DNA of 64,000 bases, from contig NC_089490.1 in NCBI RefSeq assembly GCF_036850765.1, positions 274,178,482-274,242,481 of the forward strand, given 5' to 3'. Each line of letters begins with the position of its first letter. Position 1 is the stretch's first letter. A program made the translations under genes and the position numbers. This stretch comes from Saccopteryx bilineata. Its lineage: Eukaryota; Chordata; Mammalia; Chiroptera; Emballonuridae. Of the stretch, positions 42,491-55,815 are shown one piece after another. Below the pieces are notes generated by a model, which was not told the origin of the DNA, made no database searches, and was given only the letters and a program-made list of their open reading frames with translations.

Positions 42491-44754
42491 AATTATAATT
42501 TTCTGTTTTATTTTTATTAAAAGCAAATATTCTTATTTTACCATATATTGTGTTGTTAAAACCGAATTCAACTCTCACATAAGACATGTGAGAAAGATAG
42601 GGTCCCGACAGCCCCCTGCTTGTGTACCAGCTTCAGCACAGTGCTGTATGCCAACCTCCACCTGCACATACTGAGTCCTGGATGCTAAGGTTCGTCTGGA
42701 TATTCCAGTTCTTTGTTGCTTCTACTCTATGATCTTATTTCTCTGCTTAGCAATAGAAAAGGGTCCCTGCCTGTGTTCAAGTCCCCTGGTTGGGGTTTCT
42801 GAGTCTCTTATGTGAGCAGCCTTTCGGGGTTTTGTTCAATTTTTTGTCATCGACTTTGTAGGACTCACTTATGCCCTCTTCTCTGTTCACTTTCTACATC
42901 ATGATGACATCTTTGAGTGTGAGACTAGCAAGATCATTGGCGGCTCAGTTCACTGTCTGAAGCCAGGCTACCCTGTGTCCTTCCACCTTATCAGGGCTCT
43001 ATCCTCTCTTTCAGCTCCAGGCCAGCTGGTCTTGCCATCATGGTATCTCTGGGACAACCTCCAAACAATGTTTTTATGCCAACTGTTAGTTGGAGCTCCT
43101 GAAGATGGTAATAAAAACTTTTGTTCAGTTAGTAGGACAGGTTAAATAAGTACCTTTGGGCCAAATAATGACTGTGTGGTACAAAGCTTGTCTTCTTTGT
43201 ATCACAGCCTGGTGGCAAACTTATAGAGAGGAGTCATACCACTCCACTGCTCTCTGAGTGTTAGTGGCTGTGTTTATACAAAATCAAACAAACACACCCT
43301 GACGATTGCTAAGAAGATAAATTCACTTTGGTCATTTTCTCACACTGCCTCACAATCTTTCCTGTACTTCTGGGATCAGATCCCCAAACCTTGGTTATTA
43401 TTTTTCTATGACTCAATTCTACTCCAATCTTCCATCTTCTTCCAGGCCATTCATGCTTTCCCCACAGGGTCTGCTGTTCCAGGATCCTCAATTTCCTGTC
43501 TTTGTAAATGTAGTCCCTTGTATTTAAATGATACTGACTTAAATTACTCCACCTGCCATGGCTAGAATTTAATCCCCCCACAGCCAAGAACCACCCCTCC
43601 CTTCCAGGGATTTCCAATTCACATCAGCATGATAAACACAATCTCCATCTAGGCCTTGTACAGCCCCATCATCTAATGTTACAACATTTATTTCACCCAG
43701 TTTGCATCTGTGCACGTCACATCTGGGGTTTTCACTCCCACAGCCCTGTAAAGCAAGCCTCATGGACAGACATATGAATTGCTCTTTCCTACTGAAAGAT
43801 ACAGTGGCTGGGCCTGCACAATGCAAGAGGATTGTTCTAGAATCAAGCATAATCCCAGTGTGGATTTAGTCCTACCAAGGATGGGAAGATGTGTCCCCTA
43901 TGTGGCAGTTATTAAGTAGTGACTAGGTAAGAAAGACTGAGGCAGTTTCATGAACTCAATGCTTCAGTGCATGCTAAGACATACGGTCTTGCTCTGTCCA
44001 TAGAACTGAATTGCATTAGGTGAGAAGATATTTAGGAGATGTTTTCTCTTCACAGGAGATGGGAAGTTAGACTCCTCTAATAAATTTTTGTTGTGTTACT
44101 TTCTGCCTCTCATCATAGACTATGATGATGACATGCCTTCAATGCTTTATAAATAAAATAGGTATAATGAAGAAGAACATGATGTGGAGCGCCTTCTTAA
44201 ACTTACAATGAGCACATCGGTTCTGATGTCAATTCTTCATGTTGCTTGTGAGAGAAATTAAGAAATATACAACTAAGAAAAACCCACAGAGTGGTCCTAT
44301 GCTCAATATTTATAAAGCCAATAGTAGTGGATTTTTTTAATCTTGAAAATGTTATAAGAAAACATCCTCTTGGATAGGAACATACTTCCTCTCATAGTAA
44401 CTGGTTACCAAGAGATACCTCCATTTCACTTTCTGTTGTGCAGTGGCAGAGTCTGGACTCACACAGGTCACCTACGCAGGTAACAAGCCAGGAGACAAGT
44501 GAGTACTTTGCAGCTTTTACAGAGTGAACATGGCTCCAAACTCAAGCTGGACACAGACATGCGATCATAACTCAAAAGAAGAGAAACATAGATTTTCTTA
44601 AAATAGCTTCAAACTTCAATGGTATGTAAATTTATAGTTATTTTACAAATTGTGTTCTGCAGGTACAATGAGCTGCACTATACTAGGTAAATAGATTACA
44701 CTTTTAAAATGTAGATATTAAATTTTTTTTGTGCTTCCCTGGATGTTGGAAAGT
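42491..44754. other. Unique intergenic DNA, about 2.3 kb
   Basis: No gene or clear repeat recognised. A few antisense frames around 43.3-43.85 kb (93-102 codons) have no family resemblance. Confidence 0.5.
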
Positions 44755-44945
44755 TGGAAGCTTAAATTAAAATTCTAATCTATAATATTATGAAAATAAC
44801 TTTAAATGGTGACAAATGATAACTAGAATTAGTAGAGTGATCACATTGTAAGGTATAAAAATGTCCTTTCACTATATTGTACACCTGAAACTAATATAAC
44901 CAATATAAGGCTGTATACCAATTATAGTTAAATAAAATATTTTAA
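44755..44945 (+). mobile_element. L1 3' end fragment
   Basis: The run 'agagtgatcacattgtaagg', 'tatataaa'-like text, then 'tgtacacctgaaactaatat' and 'ccaattatagttaaataaaa' is the L1MA-like 3' terminus with its A-rich tail. Confidence 0.8.
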
Positions 44946-44989
44946 AATAGCTTTAGTTTGATTTAAAAGTTTTCTCTTCCATTTGTTCA

Positions 44990-45060
44990 ATAACTGTGCA
45001 TTGATTGCTTATATATATACATACCAGGCATTGCAGTAGGCCCAGAGGTTAGTTATGTGG
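44990..45060 (+). repeat. Possible MIR fragment
   Basis: The run 'gcattgattgcttatatata' followed by 'taccaggcattgcagtaggc' resembles the MIR 5' region (ttgagcacctactatgtgccaggcactgtgctaggc). Weak. Confidence 0.35.
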
Positions 45061-45254
45061 CCACTTCATCTAACTAGCAGCCAAGTTGTGATCATTTTCA
45101 CTCCTCCTCTCTCTTTCTCCTTTCTCTCTCTTGGATGAATTCCTTCACCCCACGGGGTGGCAATTTATATTTGTCATATATTGGCTCCTCACAATTTCTT
45201 CTCTTTGTTAATGTAGTCATTCCTTAATTGAACTTCTGTCTCTTGGGCTTCCAC

Positions 45255-45361
45255 AACTCCACCCTCAAACACACACATGTGCACTCATATAGATATGGAC
45301 CCACCCAGAAACGTACGCACGCATGCACGCACACATAAGAACATGCACACATTAACACACA
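45255..45361. repeat. Interrupted CA/CG-rich tract
   Basis: Interrupted CA units (acacacacatgtgcactc, acgcacgcatgcacgcacac). Confidence 0.7.
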
Positions 45362-47805
45362 GTGCATTCTCCCTGTGAAAGCCAATGTGATACCTCCAGA
45401 TTAAAATCTGAAATAAGGCCAGAGACTGAGAGTCTGACTGGATCTCTTAATGGCCCATCTTGGAGTTTAGGACAAAGGTCCACTTTTAGTTTGTCACGCA
45501 GTGAAGAGAGCCTGCCTGCCACTGTGTTTTTACTTTCCAGCTCAGCAGTCTGCCCCTCTGTTCTGCATCACCACACACATGCCTGCAGTGTTCCTGGAGT
45601 TTCCCTGTCACATTTCTGCATCTGTTCAGGTCAGGGCAGGCTGTGAGGATGGGCGGAGCAACAGGGGCTCTTATGCTAAAAGACACACTGTCCTCTGTGA
45701 AAGGGAGGTCAGTACCTTCTCTAGAGATTTGGTGGGATTTTACAAGGAACAAACCTGGTCCCAGTTCTCATTTTACCTGGAAGCCTCACTACTAATTTGT
45801 GCTGACCCTTCCCTGTCAGTCTTCAGAAAAACTAGAATTATAAGGCATCCCAATTGCAGCAAGAAAGAAACAAGCAACATCCAGGTATGTTTTGGTTTGT
45901 TGCCTTTTTCTTCTAGCTCAGCTTTCATGAAGGGACAAGGGGAGACAATAAGGTGAGTTTGGCGTGAGAAGAAGCCACGTTAATAAGCAGATATGAGGGC
46001 AAATGGTGATAGGGCATCCACATTAGATCACCTGGGCTGGTGAGTGTCATCCTCATTTAGGGCAGCCAGCCCATGCCTGTGCCTTACCCAGCAGAGGAGA
46101 CTGAGTCCCCGCAAACTGCTCTTGTGGCCAAAGGAGAAGGTGACATCCTTGAAAGCCCTCAGGACAGATGTAGTTGGAGAGATGGGGTTCCATGCCGGGT
46201 TTCAGGGACCTGGAGTCTTGTCATCTTGTTTCAGCAAATCACCAGAGTCCTCAGCACCCTCCACCCCCGGGAAATTGCAGCCAGCTGGCTGGTGGGGCAG
46301 GGCAGAGGGAGGACTGCAAAAACTATGCTCAGGAGCCCATCCCTGAAGTGGTGCCATTCCTTGTCAAACTCACCACAGTCCCATGACCACCGGGAGTTTC
46401 CAAGAAGCCAGAAGTGCAGTCAAGCTCTGTGACCTGGTAAACACCCTGCTGCAGAGAGAAGCTCTTTCTCTCCCTTTCTCATTTTGAACAGACATGACCC
46501 TAAAAATGAAAATAGGAAACGGAGATGTTCATAGAAATTCATATAACGTAAGTATTCGAAGGGAGAAAAACAAAACAAAACATAAATTCTCTGAATGAAG
46601 ACATCTGGGAAAAATTATGTAACAAAGAAAATTGTTACATTCAAGGCAGATCCAAATCAACAGATCTTACTTTATTATGTAAAATTGCATTAACATGAAC
46701 AATTTTGTCAACCTATATAAGCTATGCTTTACAAACAATTGTATTTAAGAAATAGTTATTTGGCACAGAAAAATAAACTACAACTATTTGCAAGTGAGTG
46801 CTCATGGATATGAGTAGAAGAAATGCATAGAAACGTTATGGACTAGAGTTATTCCTTATTGGAATAATTGTATTTTAACTTCTCCAGTATGCTGACTGAT
46901 AGTTTCAGAATTGTGCAATTTAAAATGATAAATTGATTTTGCCCATTTCTTAACGATGCTTAAAATGATGCTGAAACAATGCAAAAGCAATGGAAAGAAT
47001 TAAACATACTAGCCCAGACTTAGGAACACGTAAAACGTTCTGGCAGCTTGTTCTTTGTTAGTAATCATGATGCTGCCTCTGTCCACACGGATGACTTGGG
47101 TGGCTCAGGGCCACCGAGCCATGTGGTTTGAGTTGTTTCCCACCAGGGGTGATGGATCTGAACTGGTCCAGCCACAATCTCCCACCCAGTCCCCCTTGTG
47201 ACCAAAGGCATGTGTTTGTGAGAAAGCTGGATGTTTTCGGGAGTGAGACTGGTGACAAAGAAAAAGAAGAGGAAAGAAAAACGGTCAGCACAGCTATGAA
47301 TCCCCAGCCGTGAGCCGTCTGCATCAAGTTCTAACCAACTAAGCTAACAGACAATCTTGCCTGTAACCGCAGAATAAAGGACTCATTAGGGACTTCTGCA
47401 TCATGACAGATGTATCCAGAAGGCTTATTGCTGCTACACAGAGATGCTGTAAAACAGACTTAGTTCTCAGGAAAATAAATAAGGATTGCAGCCTACCTGA
47501 GCAGGAAAAGTCAGACATCTCCACAGCATCACCTTGAACCTTATATTGAAGTTTACCTTAAATGTTCTTTTCTGAAGTTTATTCTGCTTTAATCATTTTC
47601 TTGGAGTACTCCGTAAATAAAGGGAAAGGCCAAAACTTTTATTCAAATACATCCTACCCCGAACATTTTCATACGGTGAGAATTGTGTCTTCCTTTTGAA
47701 TGAAATAAGTTGCTCAACAGAAATTTCCAACCAAGGTGGAATTATATGAATTGTATCTTTTGTAAACTATGTCGAGAAAAATTAAAAATATAACTTGATG
47801 TTTTC
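45362..47805. other. Unique intergenic DNA, about 2.4 kb
   Basis: Several overlapping frames (to 151 codons at 45501-45956) sit in a moderately GC-rich stretch at 45.4-46.4 kb, but none resembles a known family and both strands are open. No repeat was recognised. Confidence 0.45.
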
Positions 47806-47821
47806 TAAACATTTTTGAAGA

Positions 47822-48164
47822 GCCTGACCAGGCGATGGTGCAGTGAATAAAGTGTCGGACTGGGATGTGGAGGACCCAGGTTCGAGACCCTGAGGTCGCC
47901 AGCTTGAGCGCAGCTCATCTGGTTTGAGCAAAGCTCACCAGTTTGGACCCAAGGTCATTGGCTCCAGCAAGGGGTTACTCAGTCTTCTGAAGGCCCACAG
48001 TCAAGGCACATATGAGAAAGCAATCAATGAACAACTAAGGTGTCGCAACAAAAAACTGATGATTGATGCTTCTCATCTCTCTCCGTTCCTGTCTGTCTGT
48101 CCCTATCTATCCCTCTCTCTGGCTCTCTCTCTCTGTCTCTTTAATAAAAAATTAAAAATCCCTT
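47822..48164 (+). mobile_element. tRNA-derived SINE (cctgaccaggcggtgg type)
   Basis: Head gcctgaccaggcgatggtgc, B-box-like ggttcgagacc, 'gcttgagc/ggtttgagc' units, 'aaagcaatcaatgaacaact' segment and CT-rich end. It is flanked by taaacatttttgaaga at 47806-47821 and taaacatttctgaaga at 48165-48180. It is the only young SINE between 36.5 and 54 kb. Confidence 0.95.
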
Positions 48165-48180
48165 TAAACATTTCTGAAGA

Positions 48181-48994
48181 ACTCAAAATTTCAGGATTGG
48201 AGGAAGGGATGGCTTACAAATACTATGGGGACTTAGAGAGCCTGGAGGGTTTTGAAAGTAGAATTTGCCATAAAACTAAAGGAAGAAATCTTTCCTCCCC
48301 TTCTCAAATGGAATGATTTCAAAATAGTGAATTATTTTTTGAAGATGCATTCCCAGTAAGTGCAATGGAAAAATGCCATGCAAGGACCTGCCAACGCATG
48401 AGATTTGCAACAGCAAACTCAGAGATCTAAGATTTATCATATACAAAGATAAGGAAAGAAGACAACAGATTCCAAATGAAAAGATATTCTCACATAAATT
48501 AAGAGCTTTTTAAATTTAAGGGGTTGCTTCAATGATGTGTCTTATTATCATTTGAACTAACTTAAAATAGAACAACTTCATCATCAAAAAACAGCAACAA
48601 TAAAAGATGAGTTTTATTGATATACCCACTTGTGATTTAACAAGGCTTTTGAAAGTCATGTAGACATCTCACTTAGTTCATCTTTAGTATACATAGTTAT
48701 CTGACTCTTTGGGCTACATAGGCTCACAGGAGCCTAACTTAGCTAGATTAATCGAGATTATGATTACCACTTGATGGTGTTTTGGAGTCTATTGTTCAGT
48801 TACTGCACAAGTACAAACAGAACTCTCCTTAGAGCCTGAGACCCCAACCCCAGAAAAAGGAGCATTTAAGAAAATACTCACAATATGTACAACATTTTTC
48901 TTCTCATATTAGTCTCTTGCAAGCAACATGGTTTGTCTTGTCGGGCCCACAGCTAACATGTCTTTTACATTTTAAATGTTTTAAAACATAAAAA
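48181..48994. other. Unique intergenic DNA
   Basis: Nothing recognised. Confidence 0.5.
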
Positions 48995-49212
48995 AAATAA
49001 TATTTTTTGACACATGACAAGTATATGAAATCGAAATTTTAGAGTCCATTAACAAAGTGTTATCAGAAAATAGTCACAGCCATTCATTCAAGTGGCCATG
49101 ACTGCTTTTGCATTACTTGCAAAGTTGAACAGCTGCAACAGAGCCCATCACCTATGAAGCAGAAATATTTATTGTCAGTCCTTTCATAAAATAAAAAGTT
49201 TGCTGACCCCTG
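48995..49212 (-). mobile_element. hAT (Charlie-group) MITE relic
   Basis: The run 'agtcacagccattcattcaa', 'catgactgcttttgcattac', 'gagcccatcacctatgaagc' and 'aagtttgctgacccctg' follows the common mammalian hAT MITE with ends CAGGGGTCAGCAAACT. Only the end at 49195-49212 is clear; the other terminal repeat is lost or diverged. Non-coding. Confidence 0.65.
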
Positions 49213-52200
49213 GCCCAGTGGTGGAGATAAAGGAGTGAAAAGTGAACCACTCATGCTTCCTAAGAAGGGTCTGGTCTCCACTGGAAGGCTCAGACTGTTG
49301 GGAACTCAGCAACGGGAGCCAGTTAAAATGGGTAAGAGAACCAGGTGGTATAATAACTTGTCATGTGCTTGTGTTTCCAAGAGTACCACAGCATGTGCCC
49401 TACCATGCATCAAGGAATGGGGTCTCTTTATTTCCCCAACATTGGGTGGTGTTTCCAATAATAATGTCTAACTTGTAAACCACAGCATCAGTATGTGATG
49501 AGTCCTAGAACTGAAAAGAAGGTTGGTTACATATGACACATCAAGACAAACAACATAGAATGTTCCCCATTTCAGCAATGGGGCGAAATTGCAGGCTGCC
49601 CCATTAGAATCAGAAAATTCCCAAGGCAAGGCATGTTAGCAACATTTAATGGAAAAAGATACCTTTCTTTCATATAAGAACAAATAGCCCAAATGAGGAA
49701 GAAGTGATAAGGTCTAAGTACCAAATACTAAATAAATATTAAATATTACTAAAACATCTTGTAGAGGTTTATTCAGAATGTGAGAAAATACTACAATGAA
49801 TGAATTTGCTGACAGGTGTGATTGATGTGTCTCTCCTCCTTCCTCCAGAATCTCACCTGCACTGCAGGTGAAGGCTGCCTGGAGTCCACCCTCCAGACAG
49901 CATGCTGGGGAGCCACATTGCTTCTCCATCAGACTTCAACTAGAATTTGCACTTTGTTCCGCTTGGACACCTAGCATAAGTAAAAGAGGCTGCCCAGCCT
50001 GCCTGCTTCCCAGCTCCAAAGTTAGTTACTTCTGAGCAATGCCAATGACGATCAAGTTAGAGGGGAAGCACTGGACCTCCAAGTTCCCTCCTACTGGCGC
50101 CTGCGTCCCCAAACACATCAAAACTGATGGCCAACAAGATGGTGGTAAAGAACAGAAAACATTCAGATTGGATGAGTTTTGTGCTGAAATCATTTTCTTT
50201 GGTGAAAACAAAACAATCATATGACCTGGGAAAGCGTGGCAGCCTCATCTCTAACTTGAGTAGACAATAAGAAAGCTGCTTGTTTCCACTTCAGGGTGTG
50301 GAAGAAAAGATGTCTCTCAGAGGACATGAGAAAGAAAATAGCCTGCGAGCAGATGCTCTCATTGCCTAATCGGGTAAAATAGTCAGAGACTTCACCACAG
50401 AAGGGAGGTTGAGTCAGAAGATCTTCATGTGCTTTCATGAAGGGGGAAGAAGACAGAAGTGCTCCCCTGGGTCCATGGGAAGCTAGGGTCCTGAGATCAA
50501 AGGAAGGAGTCAGGTGTGAACCAGGTGGGAGAGAGCAGCAAGCACCAGAGCTTGGAAACCACCTGCTCTCCACTCCTGGAAGGAGCCCTGGCCCAATTGC
50601 AGCCTCCTTCTGCTCCAGAACGTCCACCAGCATAAAGGGAGCTGGGAATGGACTGCTGTCAGTGTCACTCTGTGCCAAATGTAAGAGAGACTTGGAGCTA
50701 GATAGTTCATTTATATTCCTACTTGATTTGAAACATGTGCGGACAAGGAATGTAACCAGCTTGTGTGTAACAGGAACGTCGGCCAGAAGATGACAGTTTT
50801 TATGACCCTGACACTTTTTTCTACCACAGCAATTAGTATTCGGTGGGGACCAGGCACTCTCTGCTTGTCACTTCCAATATCGTGTTGTTACTTAATAATA
50901 AAGTCCCAAACTTAGCGTCAAGTCCCAATCTCGTATTGTATTGTCAGTTACATATGCCAAAGACCCTGGAGACATTGCTCTGCGGGGAGTCCGAATTATT
51001 GTTTGGCATTTTCTTCTCAACAGGAGATTGGTTTTCGGAATTTGTCATGAAGTGGGAGCTCTGGGCTTATTTGTTTCCCATCATCACTCTGATACTCCCT
51101 TCCCTGGTGGGAGCAGCCAACCCCACCAGCTGGTTGCCCTGGGCTCCACTCGCCTTACTGCCAACAGTCTCCCAGTGCACATTATGGGGGCTCAGAGCTC
51201 TTGGGTTTCCTGCTGTTTGGCTGTCTCCATGAAGATGCCCTCATAGAAATGCTGGCCTTTTGTTGGGCACTGGGCCTGGATCTCAGGTCCAGCCAGGGGA
51301 AGGTTCACAGCGGCTGGGAGAGGCTGAGGACCAGAGTCTGCTAATCCAACAAAAAGCTCCTCTTTTCTGGGGAGTTGCCCTTAGGCTTGGAAGAACATCC
51401 ATATTACTAGCCCTCTCTCTCCGACAAAAAGTGGGGACACCAGTGTCTACCTCTGCATCTAAGCACTGTGTCAAAAGGAAGGGAGGCTTGGATTAAAGGA
51501 TGCATCTGAAACAAGCTGGTTTCAAAGCATTTGAATTTTTACAAGGTTAGATTGTAATATTTACTTTCTCCCTTATGGTTTCCTCCTGAGCCTTACTGAG
51601 ATACCTGTTCTATTTTAAATGCACACAAGTGAGCATAAACACAAGTGTCATCAAATTCTCCGAATCCTCACATTACATCTTGTCTGAGTCTTTGAAATAC
51701 AACAAGAAAGGGGCAGTTCAACAATTAGAGCTAATTAACATATGTGGTTTTATTAGAGACATATTAATTTCTTCAGCTCAATAAACAACCAGAAAGTGCC
51801 AAGGCACAGATAATGTTGAAGTCACTGAATGTGTGTCTTCCAGCCTACCAAAGCACAGGAGACGGGTGAGGTGAGACAGATGTCAGCTCTTTGCCTGCTG
51901 TAGCTAGGCAGCAAGGAAAGCAGGATAATTAAGGATCATGAATGTGACATCTTATAATATGCTTCCACTCAAATTCTTAAATCAAGTTCTTTACAATTTC
52001 CACAACTAATCTTAATTACTGAGTTGAGTAAACATTTTGTAATAATATAGAACTGGCTTGGCTATAAAAATATATAATAATTCTATGTAAATATATATGA
52101 ATTTATATGCAAGCAAGAATAGTGCCAAAAGTTGAGTCTCTTTTAAGCCTAACACAAAGCAAAGAGAAATATGATGCAATTATTAATGAAGCTTTTCACA

Positions 52201-52416
52201 TTTGGCTGATTTTTCTGTGTAAATCAATTAATAAATTGTGGTTAGATCTCGAAAAAAGAGATTACCAAGGCTAGATTTAAAGAGATAAAGCCATTGCCAC
52301 TGAAGATTTGGGGATGTGGTTGAGCACCACAGCACTGTTTTCTCTCTGAGCTTTTCTTTCTGATTCTAAGTCTCATTAAATTTGAACCTTATCTGTAGGT
52401 TTTCAAGGCTGAGACC

Positions 52417-52417
<1 letters not shown>
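49213..52417. other. Unique intergenic DNA, about 3.2 kb
   Basis: No gene is recognised. A 19-bp palindrome (TCACCTGCACTGCAGGTGA) at 49853-49871 contains two CAGGTG E-boxes. Frames at 50.2-51.25 kb (to 153 codons, both strands) lack family resemblance. Confidence 0.5.

Positions 52418-52460
<43 letters not shown>
52418..52460 (+). repeat. (CA)n microsatellite
   Basis: About 21 CA units, uninterrupted. Confidence 0.98.
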
Positions 52461-52461
<1 letters not shown>

Positions 52462-53099
52462 CAGAGGATTAAAAGATTAAAAGGAGCAAAAGGGCAGTCA
52501 ATAAGCAATATGTTGCACAAGAATGGTTTGGGAGGCAGATCCTAGGCAGATGCCTGCGCCAGATTCTGCCAGTTCATTTCACGTCCATGTCACTTTACAG
52601 TTTCATGAGCACAAATGTAAAATTGGTGCCCTCTGAACCATTCTCTAAGAAACAGAAATCCAAAGTTCTGGCATAAGCCTCAAGGACTCAAGACATGTCC
52701 TAATGTCAAGGAAATTCACTATTATATTTTTTATTGGTAAGTACTTTTTATTGGAATCTATTTTGTCATTTCTTAATAATTTTGTTCTGCAATTCTAAAG
52801 ATCAAATTTTCTTAGTTATTGCATCTTATTTAGTAAAAATCAAATTCAACCCAGTTTAAAAACTCACATTTTAAAGATAAAAACATATTAATTATTTATT
52901 AATTTAATACAGAAGGTTTAAGTGTGATTTAAAGTATTGTACTATATTAACATCATTTAAGTTCTAATTTCTGTGGCATGGAATAGATAGATCACTAGAT
53001 AAAATTATATTGTTTTATAGGTGACACATATACAAGTTAACTTATTGTTCTATAATAAATAGGTTATATAATATAAAAGCTTCCTTTATAATACTCTTG
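52461..53099. other. AT-rich intergenic DNA
   Basis: Nothing recognised. Confidence 0.5.
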
Positions 53100-53106
53100 T
53101 TATATA

Positions 53107-53137
<31 letters not shown>
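53100..53137. repeat. (TA)n microsatellite
   Basis: About 19 TA units with one TG interruption. Confidence 0.98.
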
Positions 53138-54019
53138 GAAAACAACTTCCGCTTTTTTCAAGGATGGAATTATATTTATTGCCACCTGAATCAACAACAG
53201 AAAGAAAAAAAGAATAGACAAAATGTATGAAATAAACATTGTCAAGATTAGAAAATCAAGCAACAATCTTTGGGAGATGAGAAACCAATGATATTGCTCT
53301 TGCTTGCTGCCCTGAGAGAATTTCTAGACCCAGACAAGAGGAGGGAGGAACCCCATTGGAGAACAGCAGACTCTCTGGGTTGAGGAGAAATTGCCAGTCC
53401 AGGTAAGTGATCAACACAGAGTAGCAGGGAGAACACACTAAGAGAGACCTTCTCTGGAGATGTACAGAGGGGCCCTAAGAAGCATTCTGCTGAGTGTGGT
53501 GAATACAAGCATGTAGGAGAACTACTCGAGGCTGCAGAGAGAACAGTGTCAGAAACTCACATGAGGCTGAGAGTAGTGCCCCTTGCTACTAGCTAGAAAA
53601 TAAAAATGTATAATTTACAGGATATTGGGCAAAGTACATAGAAGAGTCTTGCCTAAGTCATGAAGAATGAAAGCTTAAAACCAGTGCTTTTAACCTCAGA
53701 ACTACTGGCATTTTGGTATAAATAACTATTTTTTATGGAATGTTTGTCCTGTGCATTATAAGGTCTTAAGCAGCACCCCTATATTAGATGCAAATACATT
53801 ATAATCTCCAAAGACATTGTCCAATGTTCCTTGAAGACAAAATCATCCCTAATTGAAAATGACTGTCCTAGATGAATCAATCTTAGATTGGCCTGTATTA
53901 GACTAACTGCTCACCCTTCGAAAGAAATGTACATGAGTATCAAACTATTTACAAGTAAATTAATAACATTTCAAGACAGAAATCAAGGGTATTTATAAGA
54001 AAACAAAGTTACCCAGCAT
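53138..54019. other. Intergenic DNA
   Basis: No gene recognised; the old L1M/HAL1-like element may begin somewhere after 53.9 kb. Confidence 0.45.
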
Positions 54020-54249
54020 ATAAGATCAAATCACAGTGCACTGACTGCATCATATAAAAGTTCACCAGGATTTTAAATAAAAATGAGAAAGTATTCTATA
54101 AGGAGTATAAAAAGCAATCAACAGAAAATGATCCAATAACAACACAGGTGTTAGAATTAACAGGTAATGCTTTGAAACAATTATCATAACTGTATTCCAC
54201 ATGTTCAAAGTACTGAGTAGAGACAGAAGATTTTTAAAAGGCCCAAATC
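54020..54249 (+). mobile_element. Old L1M/HAL1-like element, first segment (5' part and ORF1)
   Basis: The run 'ataactgtattccacatgtt', 'caaagtactgagtagagaca' and 'gatttttaaaaggcccaaat' matches the L1M/HAL1 region around the start of ORF1. The copy continues at 56264 after the composite insertion, and no frame stays open. Confidence 0.65.
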
Positions 54250-54535
54250 GGGGGGGGGGGAATGCTCTGCCCATCTGGGGTGTTGCTCTGTTACAACCGG
54301 AGCCATTCTAGCAACTGGGGCGGAGGCCATGGGGCCATCCTTAGTGCCCAGGGTGGCTTTGCTCTGGTGGAGCCTTGGCTGTGGGTGGGAGGAGAGAGAC
54401 GAAGAGGAAGGAGGGGGGAGGGGTGGAGAGGTAGATGGGCGCTTCTCCTGTATGCTCTGGCCAGGAATCGAACCCGGGAATCCTGCACACAGGCCAATGA
54501 CTCCGACGGGTCTACCATATTATGCTTTTTACTTA
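54250..54535 (-). mobile_element. Truncated antisense Rhin-type SINE within the composite
   Basis: It starts with a run of G's, then aatgctctgcccatctgggg, body, GA-rich segment and head (tggccaggaatcgaacccgg). The end of the head is rearranged near 54490-54525. Both ends are imperfect, and it has no target duplication of its own, in keeping with being part of a larger RNA. Confidence 0.8.
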
Positions 54536-55815
54536 AAAAAAAATTTACATTTCTTTTGAATGCTGATGAACAGGAGACACCAAATCTTTTTCACCTGCAA
54601 ACTACTACCTTCTTTATTAGATCTAGCTAATAACACTGTTTTATCTTTTTCCAAATAGCTCCAGATATATGGAAAAGATTTATATAGGCGGATGGGGATC
54701 CTCAAACCCCTCAGCGAGATCTTCTGAGAATGGCTTTTAAGATACCTAGAGGCAGAAAAAGCCCAATAGAGATCAGGGGAACTACCAGCTTTTAGGATAC
54801 ACCCTTAAAGGCTCCAATGCCCCAAAGGGGTCCCATAGGATGACATCTGGGTCCTGTTTCAATAGTGAAAAGGAAGGTCATTGAGCTAAAGCCTGCCAGG
54901 CTTACACATCTCTGCTGTGAGGAAACAGGGACACTGGAAGGTGGGCTTTCCCCTCGCTCCTCTAAGGGAGGGTTCAGCCTCTTCCAGCCCTGCTCCAGCC
55001 ACCTATGACCTAACCTTGCCCAGAAAGCTGGGGTTTGCCACTGAAGGCTGAAGGTGCCCAGGGCCGTCGGCCCCATCTACAACACTGTAAACGAGCCTAG
55101 GGTATTTCTTCCAAGAAGCAGGTAAATTGATCTCATTTGCACAAGGGCCACTTAACTATGTTTTGCCTGAATAGTCAGGTTTTTTATTCTTTCCTCAAAG
55201 ATCTCTGTTGTGGGTGTTGATAGTCCTATTTTCTGCTGCTTTGCTTAATATATAGTGTTTCCTTTATCCCTCCTACCTCAATGCCCCACTCATATTTCAA
55301 GCTGGGACCTACTCCTAATTTAGAGCTCTCTTTCCTCCTTTTGCCAACTTCTATTATGAATTTACCTTTGCCACCCAGCTTAGTGTATCCCAAGGTTCTC
55401 TTTACCATGCCACAGTCACAGAGCTCCAGGGAAAAGTAACCTGGTCTCAACTCTCCAGGCAGAGAACAGAAGCTCCATATCCACGCATGCTGCAAATGGC
55501 TTTTTCCAGTCTACCTGAATCATTACCAGCTAGAAGCAGCGGTCATTGGGACTTGGACATGAGCTGCAAAGTATAGAATGGTGACAACAATTCCAGTGCC
55601 ATGTGGACTTTTCCTGTGGGGAACTTTCCTGGACTCCTGCTCCCTGTGACAGCTCCTAACAGACTGAACTGTGGTTGGGTTGCATTTTTCAGGGATTTGG
55701 CATGGTGATGGGGCCAACTTGGACTTGGTGAACATGTTAAGGACACTACTCTTTTATGGATTCTTGCTGTATTGGGCAAGAGTTTGCTTAAAGGCTTTTA
55801 ATCACTGTAAAAAAA

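Noticed and set aside
45501..45956. 151-codon frame in moderately GC-rich unique DNA
   Set aside because: Both strands are open in overlapping frames, no family is recognised, and no splice or promoter context is seen.
50217..51246. Cluster of frames (153, 129, 118 codons)
   Set aside because: Overlapping on opposite strands with no recognisable domain; best explained by composition.
54262..54630. 122-codon plus-strand frame
   Set aside because: It reads across the antisense SINE of the composite insertion and is not a gene.
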